Shown: positions 1-7,813 of the stretch, piece after piece | Numbering within the stretch: the stretch's first letter is position 1 | Layout: the number at the start of each line of letters is the position of its first letter | NCBI GenBank assembly: GCA_902776955.1 | Contig: CACYSG010000014.1 | Span: 1 to 43,411 of the forward strand | From: an uncultured Bacteroidales bacterium | GTDB taxonomy: Bacteria > Bacteroidota > Bacteroidia > Bacteroidales > Muribaculaceae | Direction: 5' to 3' | Length of the DNA: 43,411 nucleotides | The notes under the pieces: model-generated | Told to the model about the DNA's origin: nothing | Seen by the model: only the letters and a program-made list of their open reading frames with translations | The model's database searches: none | Made by a program: the position numbers and the translations under genes

Positions 1-1
1 C

Positions 2-631
2 TTCCGCAGCGCCGACGTGCCCGCCGAGTGGGAGGATTACCGCGCCATGTTTGACTACTTCGACGGCGGTATGGAGGACTACCCGGTGACCGTGGAGCAA
101 CCCCGCCCGTCGTTGACACGGCAGATGGGTCGCCGCTGGTGGGGCATCGCCGCTGCTGCCTGCATCACGGCCGCCATCGTGGCAACCGTCGTACTGCATA
201 GCCCGACGACTGTGCCTGAGACGCCGCCTATCGCTTCTAATGAGACGCAAGAAAAAGCCACGCCTATCGGGGAGACGCAAGATTTTGCGTCTCTACATGA
301 GACGGAACAATCACCTGAAACATCCATCACCCAACCTGTAGAGACGCAAAATCTTGCGTCTCCATCCCGTCCCACCCGTTCTATCCGTTCTGTCCGTCCT
401 ATCCGTTCCACCCGCCGCCTGCAGGCCGAGAACGCCAAACTCGCCCAGGAGAACGCACGCCTGCAACGCGAACTGGCCGACCTGAAGCGCCGCGCCTTCA
501 TCATCGACCTTGAGGCCAATGGATTCCGAGCGGTACAGGACGAGGACGGCAGCATCGTGCTCATCGACATCGAGCAAGAGTTAGAAAACGAACTGAACAA
601 CCAACCCACAACCAATATCCCTGCATTATGA
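2..631 (+). CDS. Anti-sigma-like single-pass membrane protein (5' end outside window)
   Basis: The frame is open to the left edge (codons FRSADVPAEW precede the first internal GTG at 17), so the true start lies upstream. The visible N-terminal part resembles the short soluble head of Bacteroidetes proteins encoded next to ECF sigma factors; this is family recall and is not proven here. A membrane segment (roughly WWGIAAAACITAAIVATVVL) follows, then a low-complexity linker and a C-terminal coiled coil rich in Glu, Lys and Leu. The linker is encoded by two REP-like palindromes (272-293 and 341-362) and an adjoining CCGT-rich repeat, giving the echoes ETQDFAS and ETQNLAS and then a TRSIRSVRPIRSTRR stretch. 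Its TGA overlaps the ATG of the next gene (ATGA), so translation is probably coupled. A sigma factor gene is expected just upstream. Confidence 0.7.
   Translation, partial: FRSADVPAEWEDYRAMFDYFDGGMEDYPVTVEQPRPSLTRQMGRRWWGIAAAACITAAIVATVVLHSPTTVPETPPIASNETQEKATPIGETQDFASLHETEQSPETSITQPVETQNLASPSRPTRSIRSVRPIRSTRRLQAENAKLAQENARLQRELADLKRRAFIIDLEANGFRAVQDEDGSIVLIDIEQELENELNNQPTTNIPAL
272..415 (+). repeat. Two REP-like palindromes and a CCGT-rich tract inside a gene
   Basis: Arms GAGACGCAA/TTGCGTCTC occur at 272-293 (loop GATT) and 341-362 (loop AATC, preceded by CTGTA). They are followed by a CCGTTCTAT-type tandem tract to about 415. All of it is in frame within the anti-sigma-like gene. Confidence 0.9.
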
Positions 632-1534
632 AAACAACCAGTTATATCATCATCGCGACGCTTATCGCCCTGCTCGTGCCTGCAACGGCCAGCGCCAACG
701 TCTATGAGGGGACAACTCGATGTGTACAAGTTCACCATCGACAGCGAGAGCATGAAGCTGATTAACAACGCCAAGCAGGTCTATGAGCAAATGAATGGCA
801 ACAGCGACGCAGATGTCTTCGTCCTGTGGTGGAACGACAACGACGACGGGAGTTTCCAGGGCTACAGGCTCTATTACAACCCCGAGCAAACCATTGTCGT
901 GGGTCTGGCCTGTGACCACTGCTACACCGTGGGCTTTGTCGCCCCCGATGACAAGCAACACCGCAAGACCTACACCCTGGAGTGGAGCTATCTCGACGAC
1001 AGCGACAGCATTACGGGTCGGCTCATCACTACCTACGCCCCCGTCAAAGCCAAAGCAACCGATGGCCATAGGATGATCAGTTCTGTGGTGATTAGTTCTG
1101 ACGACTACGACAAGTACATGGAGCAATTCCAAGCCGGCATGGATAAGTATCAGGCCGCAATTGAAAAAGCCCAAGGGGCGCTGTCTGATTTATCGGACGG
1201 CCAAAGTCATTCCTTCTCTTTCTCATCCTCCAGTTCTTCCTCCTCAAGCCATAACAATGCCAAGGACTGGATGAAGAAACTGCTCTTCTACATCAACAAG
1301 GTTCAAGAGAACGGCGACCGCTACCTCTACCTGTCCAAGCTCTACGAACTGTGCAAGGACACCGACGGCCTAGACCAGACTGACCTGAAAATCGGCATGC
1401 AGCAACTGGCATCGGTCTATAAACAACTCAAGGAAAAGAAAAAACTCAAGGAAAACGAACTCCTCTTCCTAGAAAGCATGGTCGATCTCCTTGAGAACAA
1501 AACCAAGTGTATACACTACTGGAATCCAGACTAA
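628..1534 (+). CDS. Secreted hypothetical protein with an apparent frameshift after the signal peptide
   Basis: An ATG at 628 encodes a clear signal peptide (MKTTSYIIIATLIALLVPAT, then ASAN), but this frame soon stops. The rest of the protein (from MRGQLDVYKF at 704 to the stop at 1534) is in another frame. Removing one G from the GGGG run at 708-711 would join them as ...ANVYEG-QLDVYKF..., so the gene looks interrupted by a single-base insertion or a sequencing error. The downstream 276-codon part has a serine-rich tract (about residues 167-180) and a Lys/Glu-rich helical C-terminus. I do not recognise a family. It sits between an anti-sigma-like gene and an outer-membrane barrel gene and is probably co-transcribed with them. 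Translation from 704 alone would give a cytoplasmic product. Confidence 0.65.
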
Positions 1535-1603
1535 AGCAGACTAAAGTTTAACCTACTGTTTCATGTAAATCATTGCATGAAACAGCCATAACTATGCTCT
1601 ATT

Positions 1604-4288
1604 GTGAAATACTACATTACAACTATCTTACTGATATTCAGTTCATTATTCACTCATGCGGATATCATCACCGGGCGCGTCATCGACACCGATACCAGGG
1701 AGACTTTGCCTGGCGCAACGGTTCAGTATATGAAGCAGATCAATGAAACCAGTTATTCGGGCAGCACCGTGATTGCCGACTCGCTGGGACGGTTCTCGTT
1801 CTATACCGACGGACGTGTCGAGTTGACAGTGTCCATGCTGGGCTACTACAACAAGAAAAAAAACGTCATGGCGCTGTCCGACAGCCGCAAGGACACGCTC
1901 GACATCGGCGCCATCGAGTTGAAGATGTCCTCACAGATGTTGCAGATGGTCGAGGTCACGGGTCATGCCCGACGGTTCACGATGCACGGCGATACCATCG
2001 TGTTCAACCCGTCGGCCTTCAGACTGCAAGAAGGCGCCCGCCTCGACGAACTCATCAAGCAACTGCCTGGCGTTGAAACGGATGCCAACGGCAAACTGTG
2101 GTGGAACGGCAAGCCCATCCGCCTGACGATGGACGGCGAGAGCCTCTTTGGCGGCAATGACTTGGTGAGCCAACTGCCTGCCGAGGCGGTGCAGAACATC
2201 AAAGCCTACAACAAAGCGTCGGAACTCAAGGAGCATACGGGTAATGACGACGGCAGCGAGGACATGGTGCTGGACCTGACCATCAAGCCGGGATTCCTCG
2301 ACCGCTGGTATGGCGACGCCACTGCAGGCTACAGCACCCGAGACCACTATGAGGCCGAGGTCCAAATGAACCGTCTCTCCAAGAATGATCCGGTCATGGT
2401 GTTCGGTGACGCCAATAATGTGGCCAAACGGCATAGACGCTACCAAAACCAATCTATATTAAGTTCGGGTTACGGCTATGGCCAAGAGCAAGGCATTTCG
2501 GGCGGATATCAGCACAACTGGAGCCGCGAGCAGGGTAATAAGACGCTGAAAAGTTACTACAGCATCAGTGGAGGACTGGCACATGATGACCGATGGAAAA
2601 ATTCGGGCATTGAGACCAAGAATTACTTCCCTGGTGAGGCTCAGAGTTATAACAAGACCACGGGCTTTGACCGCAGCCATGAGTTGATGCCGACAATCCT
2701 GGGCATGATGCGATGGAGGCCCGACACGACCAACAATATCTTCTTGTGGGCTCAAATTGAATACACAAACGACCGTTCCACCAACCGACGCGAGACCGAG
2801 CAGTCGGTCAATTCGGGCAACGGCTACATTCCCACCATCAATCAACAGGTGAATTCACTGAGCCGTGGACACGAGACCCTGTTCGAGACTACTGGTAATT
2901 GGACACACCTTTTCAAGGACGGCTCCCTCAAAGTTGCTGGAGGACTGAACTACACCGACAGCAAGAGCAAGCAGTGGACCGACCGCGCCATCACCGACTA
3001 TCAGAGTGACTTCGCATCGACGCTCAGCCAGTATGCTATCGAGCCTTCATCAAAGTTCGCATTGAACGGCAGCATGACCTACCAGCACTGGCTCACCAAG
3101 CAGTGGATGCTCACTATGGCCTATCAATTGGACTATAACAACATTCGGATAGACCGTGAATTTACCACCGACGGCATGGCCGATGCCGCCAACTCGTTCA
3201 ACAACCGCTACCACAGCACGGGCCACACCGTCACTGCCGGCTCGACAATCAACATCGGCCAGGTGCAGTTGCTACCCAGTGCGGCCTTGAATTGGAACCG
3301 CGAGCATCAGGACTACCATCGGGCAATGCTCGATACGACTGCCGTGAGGAACCGCTTCAAGATTGAGCCCTCGTTCAAGGTGTCATGGAAAATGAACAGC
3401 GGCATGAACCTGGAGTTGAATTACAGTTACAAGACCATGCGACCCGAACTGCTCCAGACCATCGGCTATCGTGACTTGAGCGACCCCTTGTTCATCACCG
3501 AGGGTAATCCCGGCCTGAAGGACAATCACACCAACGAATTTCAGTTGGCCTACAAGGCCGTGGTACCCAGCCGCCAACTGTCCATCGGCTTCAACGCCAA
3601 GTACAGCACATCAGATCACAGCAACATCACGGCGCTCAGTTACGACCCTGTGACCAACGTCTATACCAGCCGCCCTGAGTCGGTGCCCGGCAGCCGCACG
3701 TGGGAAGTGAACCTCAACTATGACCACGGCTTGGGCAACTACTTCCGCCTGCAGAACGACCTCAAGGTTATGGGCGGGCGCTACTACGGTTACCTCACCA
3801 TGCTGCCCACCCACGAGGAGCGTATCCTGAACCGCCAGACGAGCGTCCATCCCAAGGACAAACTGACCGTCTCGTTTGACCATAACTGGATCAAGGCCGC
3901 GGTCTTTGTCGAACTCAACGCCGACCGCTTGCGTTTCTCGCAGTCGCCAATCCAGAACACCACACTGTGGAACAACAATTACGGCATGGAGTTTGAAGCC
4001 AACTACCGCAACTTTGTGTTTGAGACATCACTCACCGAGGCCATGCGACGCGGCTATGCCTCCAGCGGCATGAACCGTAACCGCCTGCTTTGGGACGCTT
4101 CCATCACTTGGAAAATCCTGAAGAACAAAGGCAGCGTCAGGCTCTTTGCCGATGACATCCTCAACCAGGATGACTGGCGCTGGAGCAGCCAGACCGCCTA
4201 TCAGCAAACCAACGAGTGGCAAGACACGCTGCACCACTACATCGGCATCTCGTTCACCTACCACCTCGACGCCAAAAAGAAAGATTGA
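1604..4288 (+). CDS. TonB-dependent-receptor-like outer membrane beta-barrel protein
   Basis: The 894-residue protein starts at GTG 1604; there is no in-frame ATG nearby, and the GTG leads directly into a signal peptide (MKYYITTILLIFSSLFTHAD). Residues about 20-115 form a carboxypeptidase-regulatory-like domain (GRVIDTDTRETLPGATVQYM). A plug-like region follows (GKLWWNGKPIRLTMDGESLF), then a long barrel with alternating aromatic strands and Asn/Tyr-rich loops, ending in strand GISFTYHLDA. This matches the outer-membrane beta-barrel family related to TonB receptors. No SusD partner follows, so it is not a standard Sus glycan locus. The position after an anti-sigma-like gene suggests sigma/anti-sigma control. 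The substrate is unknown. Confidence 0.85.
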   Translation: MKYYITTILLIFSSLFTHADIITGRVIDTDTRETLPGATVQYMKQINETSYSGSTVIADSLGRFSFYTDGRVELTVSMLGYYNKKKNVMALSDSRKDTLDIGAIELKMSSQMLQMVEVTGHARRFTMHGDTIVFNPSAFRLQEGARLDELIKQLPGVETDANGKLWWNGKPIRLTMDGESLFGGNDLVSQLPAEAVQNIKAYNKASELKEHTGNDDGSEDMVLDLTIKPGFLDRWYGDATAGYSTRDHYEAEVQMNRLSKNDPVMVFGDANNVAKRHRRYQNQSILSSGYGYGQEQGISGGYQHNWSREQGNKTLKSYYSISGGLAHDDRWKNSGIETKNYFPGEAQSYNKTTGFDRSHELMPTILGMMRWRPDTTNNIFLWAQIEYTNDRSTNRRETEQSVNSGNGYIPTINQQVNSLSRGHETLFETTGNWTHLFKDGSLKVAGGLNYTDSKSKQWTDRAITDYQSDFASTLSQYAIEPSSKFALNGSMTYQHWLTKQWMLTMAYQLDYNNIRIDREFTTDGMADAANSFNNRYHSTGHTVTAGSTINIGQVQLLPSAALNWNREHQDYHRAMLDTTAVRNRFKIEPSFKVSWKMNSGMNLELNYSYKTMRPELLQTIGYRDLSDPLFITEGNPGLKDNHTNEFQLAYKAVVPSRQLSIGFNAKYSTSDHSNITALSYDPVTNVYTSRPESVPGSRTWEVNLNYDHGLGNYFRLQNDLKVMGGRYYGYLTMLPTHEERILNRQTSVHPKDKLTVSFDHNWIKAAVFVELNADRLRFSQSPIQNTTLWNNNYGMEFEANYRNFVFETSLTEAMRRGYASSGMNRNRLLWDASITWKILKNKGSVRLFADDILNQDDWRWSSQTAYQQTNEWQDTLHHYIGISFTYHLDAKKKD

Positions 4289-4337
4289 CAAGACCGACAT
4301 AGCCAACAACTCTTCACTACAGTAAACCTGCTTCTTT

Positions 4338-4372
4338 GCGGCTATCGTCGACCGCGACGATAGCCGCAAAAT
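4338..4372 (+). terminator. Strong hairpin after the outer-membrane barrel gene
   Basis: Perfect 13-bp arms GCGGCTATCGTCG (4338-4350) and CGACGATAGCCGC (4355-4367) flank the loop ACCG and are followed by AAAATTTTGCG. It lies about 50 nt after the stop of the barrel gene. Rho-independent termination is inferred; the T-run is short. The sequence runs straight into REP-like TTGCGTCTCC and CCGT-rich repeat DNA. Confidence 0.6.
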
Positions 4373-4581
4373 TTTGCGTCTCCCCCGTAACCCCCGTAAT
4401 CTCCGTAATCTCCGCCCCCCCGCAACCAAGAGCAGCTAACAGGCCCACAGGCACGCCCATCATTTTGGGAGTGATCTAGGAGCTGCCCCAGAAAGTTTTT
4501 AATGCGTATTTCGCTAATGAGACTAATTTCACGAACAAAATCTATTCGCAAAAATTTGATGAAATTCGTGAAATTCGCATT
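4364..4581. repeat. REP half-site, CCGT-rich repeat and a long imperfect inverted repeat
   Basis: GCAAAATTTTGCGTCTCC (right half of the REP-like palindrome) runs into a CCGTAA/CCGTAATCT tandem stretch up to about 4430. Further on, AATTTCACGAA (4525-4535) and TTCGTGAAATT (4565-4575) are perfect inverted arms. They are flanked by outer AATGCG (4501-4506) and CGCATT (4576-4581), so 4501-4581 could fold into one long hairpin. I see no gene between 4289 and 4755. Confidence 0.6.
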
Positions 4582-4717
4582 AGCCCCGCAGGGTTTTGGG
4601 TCAACATATATTTTCTGATGGTGATCAATCAACATCCTAATAATGTAAAATGAAATTTTTATTAGCCTCCAATGGTATTTTTTATCGTTTTCTTGTGGTT
4701 ATCTGTTCAAGAGTGGT

Positions 4718-4725
4718 TATATTTG
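4718..4725 (+). promoter_or_regulatory. Bacteroidetes -7 box for sodB
   Basis: TATATTTG matches the Bacteroidetes -7 consensus TAnnTTTG, 30 nt upstream of the sodB ATG. A TTG at 4693-4695 is a possible -33 element but is spaced 22 nt away, slightly long. Confidence 0.5.
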
Positions 4726-4755
4726 CGGTGATTAACCTAATAAACATTAAGGACG

Positions 4756-5367
4756 ATGAAACAGACAATGCCAATAGACGGAAAATTTGAGTTGATGCCC
4801 TTGCCTTATGCCCCCGAGGCGTTAGAGCCGGTCATCAGTGCTAACACGTTGAACTTTCACCATGGGAAGCACCTGGCGGGCTATGTGAACAACCTGAATG
4901 CCGCACTCCCCGGCAGCGGACTGGAGGGGATGTCGATTGAGCAGATTGTGCTTAACACACCGACCGGTATGCACAACAATGCTGGCCAAATCCTGAACCA
5001 CAACCTGTATTTCTCGCAGTTTAGGAGCCCCAGGGCCGATAATGCGCCCACAGGAAAGATTGCACATGCCATTCAAGTGGAGTTCGGCTCGTTTGAGGCT
5101 TTCAAGGAGGTCTTTGCCAAAGCCGGCGTGACGCTGTTCGGCTCGGGATGGGTGTGGCTCAGTGCTGACAAGGACGGCAACCTCAAGATTACACAGGAGC
5201 CTAATGCCGCCAATCCCATCCAGCATGGCCTGCGTCCGTTGATGACGATGGACGTGTGGGAGCATGCCTACTATCTCGACTACCAGAACCGTCGCCCCGA
5301 TCATCTGGCTGCCCTGTGGCAAATCATCGACTGGGATGTGGTCGAGGCCCGTTACAACGAGCCGTAA
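4756..5367 (+). CDS. sodB: Superoxide dismutase, Fe/cambialistic type
   Basis: The 203-residue protein converts superoxide to oxygen and hydrogen peroxide in the cytoplasm. The sequence aligns by eye from end to end with the Bacteroidales Fe/Mn SODs. The metal ligands expected for the family are present: His35 (NFHHGKH), His82 (QILNHNLYF), Asp166 and His170 (MDVWEHAYYLDYQ). Gln78 in NNAGQ sits where iron-type enzymes carry their outer-sphere glutamine, as in the metal-flexible Porphyromonas enzyme. The N-terminus carries about five extra residues before the usual start; an alternative ATG is at codon 5. A promoter box lies at 4718. The gene for a secreted protein follows after 6 nt, so the two probably share a transcript. 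Confidence 0.97.
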   Translation: MKQTMPIDGKFELMPLPYAPEALEPVISANTLNFHHGKHLAGYVNNLNAALPGSGLEGMSIEQIVLNTPTGMHNNAGQILNHNLYFSQFRSPRADNAPTGKIAHAIQVEFGSFEAFKEVFAKAGVTLFGSGWVWLSADKDGNLKITQEPNAANPIQHGLRPLMTMDVWEHAYYLDYQNRRPDHLAALWQIIDWDVVEARYNEP

Positions 5368-5373
5368 AATGCG

Positions 5374-6351
5374 ATGAAACGAGCCCTCACGGCCCTCATG
5401 GCGCTATTGTGCCTCATGGGCACGGCTATGGCTGGCGACAAGGTCAACGAGAACTGGCAGCGGGCGGTGCTCGCTGCCATTGACTCGTTCCCCGAGAACG
5501 GCGGTTACTATACGGGCAGTCGCCCCAATGAGCTCTTCCCCAAGACCACCTGGCGCGGCCTGCACGATGCCTACCAGATGACGGCCGCCGACGAGCGCCC
5601 GCGCTTTGACCCGATGCTGGCGCAGCCGTCCTTCTGCTCGAGCGCGACCTATGGCGTGCTCATCAAGGCCCTGCTCATCTGGGACACCCGTCACAAAATC
5701 AAACGTCAGGCGTGGGTCAACATGAAGCCCCGCGTGGGCATTGCCGACGAGTTCAACCCCGATGGAGTGGGGCAGGACGACGGTGTGGGCTTCTGGGGAC
5801 GGGCCAACGCCAACGGGCCGGGCCTGGGCGTGCTGGTGCGGGAACTGGGAGCCGGTTACAGTTTCACCGCCTACCGCGGCGCCAAGAGCGAGCGCAACCG
5901 CGAGACGCCCGACGAGCGATATATGACCGTTGACGAGTGGTGCGCCCTCGACGTGTGGAATAGGGCTGTCCCGGGTGACCTGATGAAAATCTTCTGGAAC
6001 CGCAACGAGAGCCGCGGCAGCGACAGCGGAGCCATCATTGGCTGCAACGACGACAAGACCGCCGACCAGGAAGCCGGCCACAGCGTCATCTTCATGGGTT
6101 GCGAGGGAGATACCGTCACCTACTGGTCCTCTAACGGCCCCGGCAAGCACCCCGAACTGATGGGCTACAGCATGGGCCGATGCCACAAGACCGCCATCCA
6201 GCGCGTCGTCTTCACCCGCATCACCCGCCCCGAGCGCTTCAACAACGCGCGCAAAATGGCGCCCACCGATGTCAACGCCTACCTGCGTGACCTCAACGGC
6301 GTGCGCCACAGTTCTACTGCCGAAATGCTCCGCCAAATCGGCATCAAGTAA
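5374..6351 (+). CDS. Secreted protein, putative papain/NlpC-like cysteine hydrolase
   Basis: The 325-residue protein has a signal peptide (MKRALTALMALLCLMGTAMA) and begins 6 nt after the sodB stop. I do not recognise a named family. The order of conserved-looking residues suits a papain-fold hydrolase: Cys88 in FCSSATYG at a helix start, His236 in GHSVIF on a strand, and Asn254 in YWSSNGPG. This assignment is inference from pattern only. Other notable motifs are GVGFWGRANANGPG and VPGDLMKIFW, the latter reminiscent of NlpC/P60-type PGDL loops. The last 43 residues (ITRPERFNNARK to LRQIGIK) are repeated almost exactly at 7634-7765, after the ATPase gene, which marks an insertion or duplication event here. 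Confidence 0.75.
   Translation: MKRALTALMALLCLMGTAMAGDKVNENWQRAVLAAIDSFPENGGYYTGSRPNELFPKTTWRGLHDAYQMTAADERPRFDPMLAQPSFCSSATYGVLIKALLIWDTRHKIKRQAWVNMKPRVGIADEFNPDGVGQDDGVGFWGRANANGPGLGVLVRELGAGYSFTAYRGAKSERNRETPDERYMTVDEWCALDVWNRAVPGDLMKIFWNRNESRGSDSGAIIGCNDDKTADQEAGHSVIFMGCEGDTVTYWSSNGPGKHPELMGYSMGRCHKTAIQRVVFTRITRPERFNNARKMAPTDVNAYLRDLNGVRHSSTAEMLRQIGIK
6220..6351 (+). repeat. Direct repeat flanking the ATPase gene, copy 1 (3' end of the hydrolase gene)
   Basis: These 132 bp align without gaps to 7634-7765 with seven mismatches. Most mismatches are silent; only Met to Leu and Ile to Leu change the encoded tail. The copy here is the functional 3' end of the secreted hydrolase gene. Confidence 0.9.
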
Positions 6352-6388
6352 AAGCAAATACCAGTACTAATCCCGAAAAGTGGTTACT

Positions 6389-6447
6389 TTTTTGGAACAT
6401 AATCCAAAAAAGACATGACTTTTTGGGATTATAATCCAAAAAAGTTG
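6389..6447. promoter_or_regulatory. Twin palindromic operator-like sites before the ATPase gene
   Basis: Two successive palindromes lie just upstream of the ATPase promoter: CTTTTTTGGA...TCCAAAAAAG and CTTTTTGGGAT...ATCCAAAAAAG. Both share the half-site ATCCAAAAAAG or its near copy and are about 30 bp apart. The second touches the TTG of the -33 element, so a dimeric repressor bound here could block transcription. That function is inference. Confidence 0.5.
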
Positions 6448-6475
6448 CAAAAACCAAATCAAAGGCTTACCTTTG
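6445..6475 (+). promoter_or_regulatory. Promoter of the AAA/DUF4143 ATPase gene
   Basis: TTG (6445-6447), a 20-nt spacer and TACCTTTG (6468-6475) form a good Bacteroidetes -33/-7 pair. The predicted start of transcription is about 10-15 nt before the ATG at 6494. Confidence 0.65.
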
Positions 6476-6493
6476 CGTCAAAAAAAAGAGGTG

Positions 6494-7621
6494 ATGTATT
6501 ATAGGGATTTACAATCTGTCATTAAAGATAAGTGTTATCGTCAAAAAGCCATTCTGATATTAGGCGCACGTCAGGTGGGTAAAACTACCTTGCTTAAAGA
6601 ATTCATGAAAGAGCAGGCCGATGAAGTGCTATATCTTAATTGTGACGAACCGTTGACGGTATCAATGCTGGCTAACCGCAACCTCAAGCAGTTGCAGATA
6701 ATGATAGGAACAGCTAAAATCGTCATCATTGATGAAGCACAAAAGGTTGATAATATAGGGTTAACACTCAAGATAATCGTTGACAATTTCCCTGAAGTTC
6801 AAGTGATAGCTACTGGTTCTTCAGCCTTTGAACTGCGCAACAGGCTGAATGAACCATTGACGGGACGCAAATACGAGTATCAGCTATTTCCTATCTCCAC
6901 TAATGAAATATACAAGACTGCAGGTTATGTGGATGTAACGCGTCAATTGGAGTCAAGACTCATCTATGGATCATACCCCGATATCCTGACGCATGAACCA
7001 GAAGCGCATGAACTGTTGAATTCACTAACAGATAGTTATTTATATAAGGATATTCTTGTTTCAGATAACTTGCGCAAACCCGACTTACTGGATAAGTTGG
7101 TAAGGGCATTGGCGTTTCAGGTAGGTTCAGAGGTCAGCTATAACGAGTTATCGCAAATAATAGGAAGCGATCCGAAAACAGTAGAGCGTTACATTGAACT
7201 CCTGGAAAAGAGTTTTATTATTTTCCGCCTCAATGGCCTTAGTCGAAATCTGCGCAATGAGCTGAAAAAAACAAAAAAGATTTATTTTTACGATAATGGT
7301 GTTCGTAATGCTGTGATACAGCAGTTTGCCCCGCTTGACATGCGAAGTGACGTGGGAGCTTTATGGGAGAACTTCTTTATTGCCGAGCGCATCAAGTTCA
7401 ACCACTATCGTCAACATTATTGCAACATATACTTTTGGCGTACCAAATCACAACAAGAGATAGACTATATTGAGGAAAGAAATGGCACATATGATGTTTT
7501 TGAGATGAAATGGAACCCGAGAAACGCCGAAGTTGCTTTCCCTGCTAGTTTTCTAAATGCATACCCTGTGGCAGATACAGCTGTCATCACTCCCGAGAAT
7601 TATCTGAATTATCTGATTTAG
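6494..7621 (+). CDS. AAA ATPase with DUF4143 C-terminal domain
   Basis: The start is taken as ATG 6494 (MYYRDLQSVI), which follows AAAGAGG; an in-frame TTG at 6473 lies inside the promoter and is unlikely. The 375-residue protein has Walker A GARQVGKTT (residues 24-32), Walker B IVIIDEAQ and a sensor-like ATGSSAF. These are followed by the PLTGR motif and a C-terminal DUF4143 region that ends in a nuclease-like fold segment (WRTKSQQEIDYIEE). The family is widespread in anaerobes; its role is unknown, though links to mobile or stress functions have been proposed. The gene is clearly more AT-rich than its neighbours, has its own promoter, and is bracketed by a direct repeat of the preceding gene's 3' end. 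All this points to acquisition by transfer. Confidence 0.9.
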   Translation: MYYRDLQSVIKDKCYRQKAILILGARQVGKTTLLKEFMKEQADEVLYLNCDEPLTVSMLANRNLKQLQIMIGTAKIVIIDEAQKVDNIGLTLKIIVDNFPEVQVIATGSSAFELRNRLNEPLTGRKYEYQLFPISTNEIYKTAGYVDVTRQLESRLIYGSYPDILTHEPEAHELLNSLTDSYLYKDILVSDNLRKPDLLDKLVRALAFQVGSEVSYNELSQIIGSDPKTVERYIELLEKSFIIFRLNGLSRNLRNELKKTKKIYFYDNGVRNAVIQQFAPLDMRSDVGALWENFFIAERIKFNHYRQHYCNIYFWRTKSQQEIDYIEERNGTYDVFEMKWNPRNAEVAFPASFLNAYPVADTAVITPENYLNYLI

Positions 7622-7627
7622 GAGCTA

Positions 7628-7765
7628 ATGAATATCACCCGCCCCGAGCGCTTCAACAACGCACGCAAATTGGCGCCCACCGATGTCAACGCCTACCTGC
7701 GTGACCTCAACGGCGTGCGCCACAGTTCTACTGCCGAAATGCTCCGCCAGTTAGGAATCAAGTGA
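7628..7765 (+). pseudogene. Second copy of the hydrolase 3' end after the ATPase gene
   Basis: An ATG at 7628, 7 nt after the ATPase stop, opens a 45-codon frame (MNITRPERFNNARKLAPTDV...) that repeats the last 43 residues of the secreted hydrolase, with its own TGA stop. Differences from copy 1 are mainly at third positions and the two replacements are conservative, so this tail diverged under coding constraint before it reached this place. It is best read as the orphaned 3' end of a gene variant, separated from its body by the ATPase insertion. Confidence 0.8.
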
Positions 7766-7812
7766 GCTCTTGGAAAACTCCAAAAAGTCCAAGAGTTCCA
7801 GAACTCCGAGTT
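7766..7812. terminator. Hairpins between the repeat copy and the converging lipoprotein gene
   Basis: CTCTTGGA (from 7767) pairs with TCCAAGAG after a 13-nt loop, and GGAAC/GTTCC and CTCGGAG-like short arms follow before GTTTTTATTTC. The region lies between converging genes and could stop transcription from either side. Confidence 0.45.
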
Positions 7813-7813
7813 T

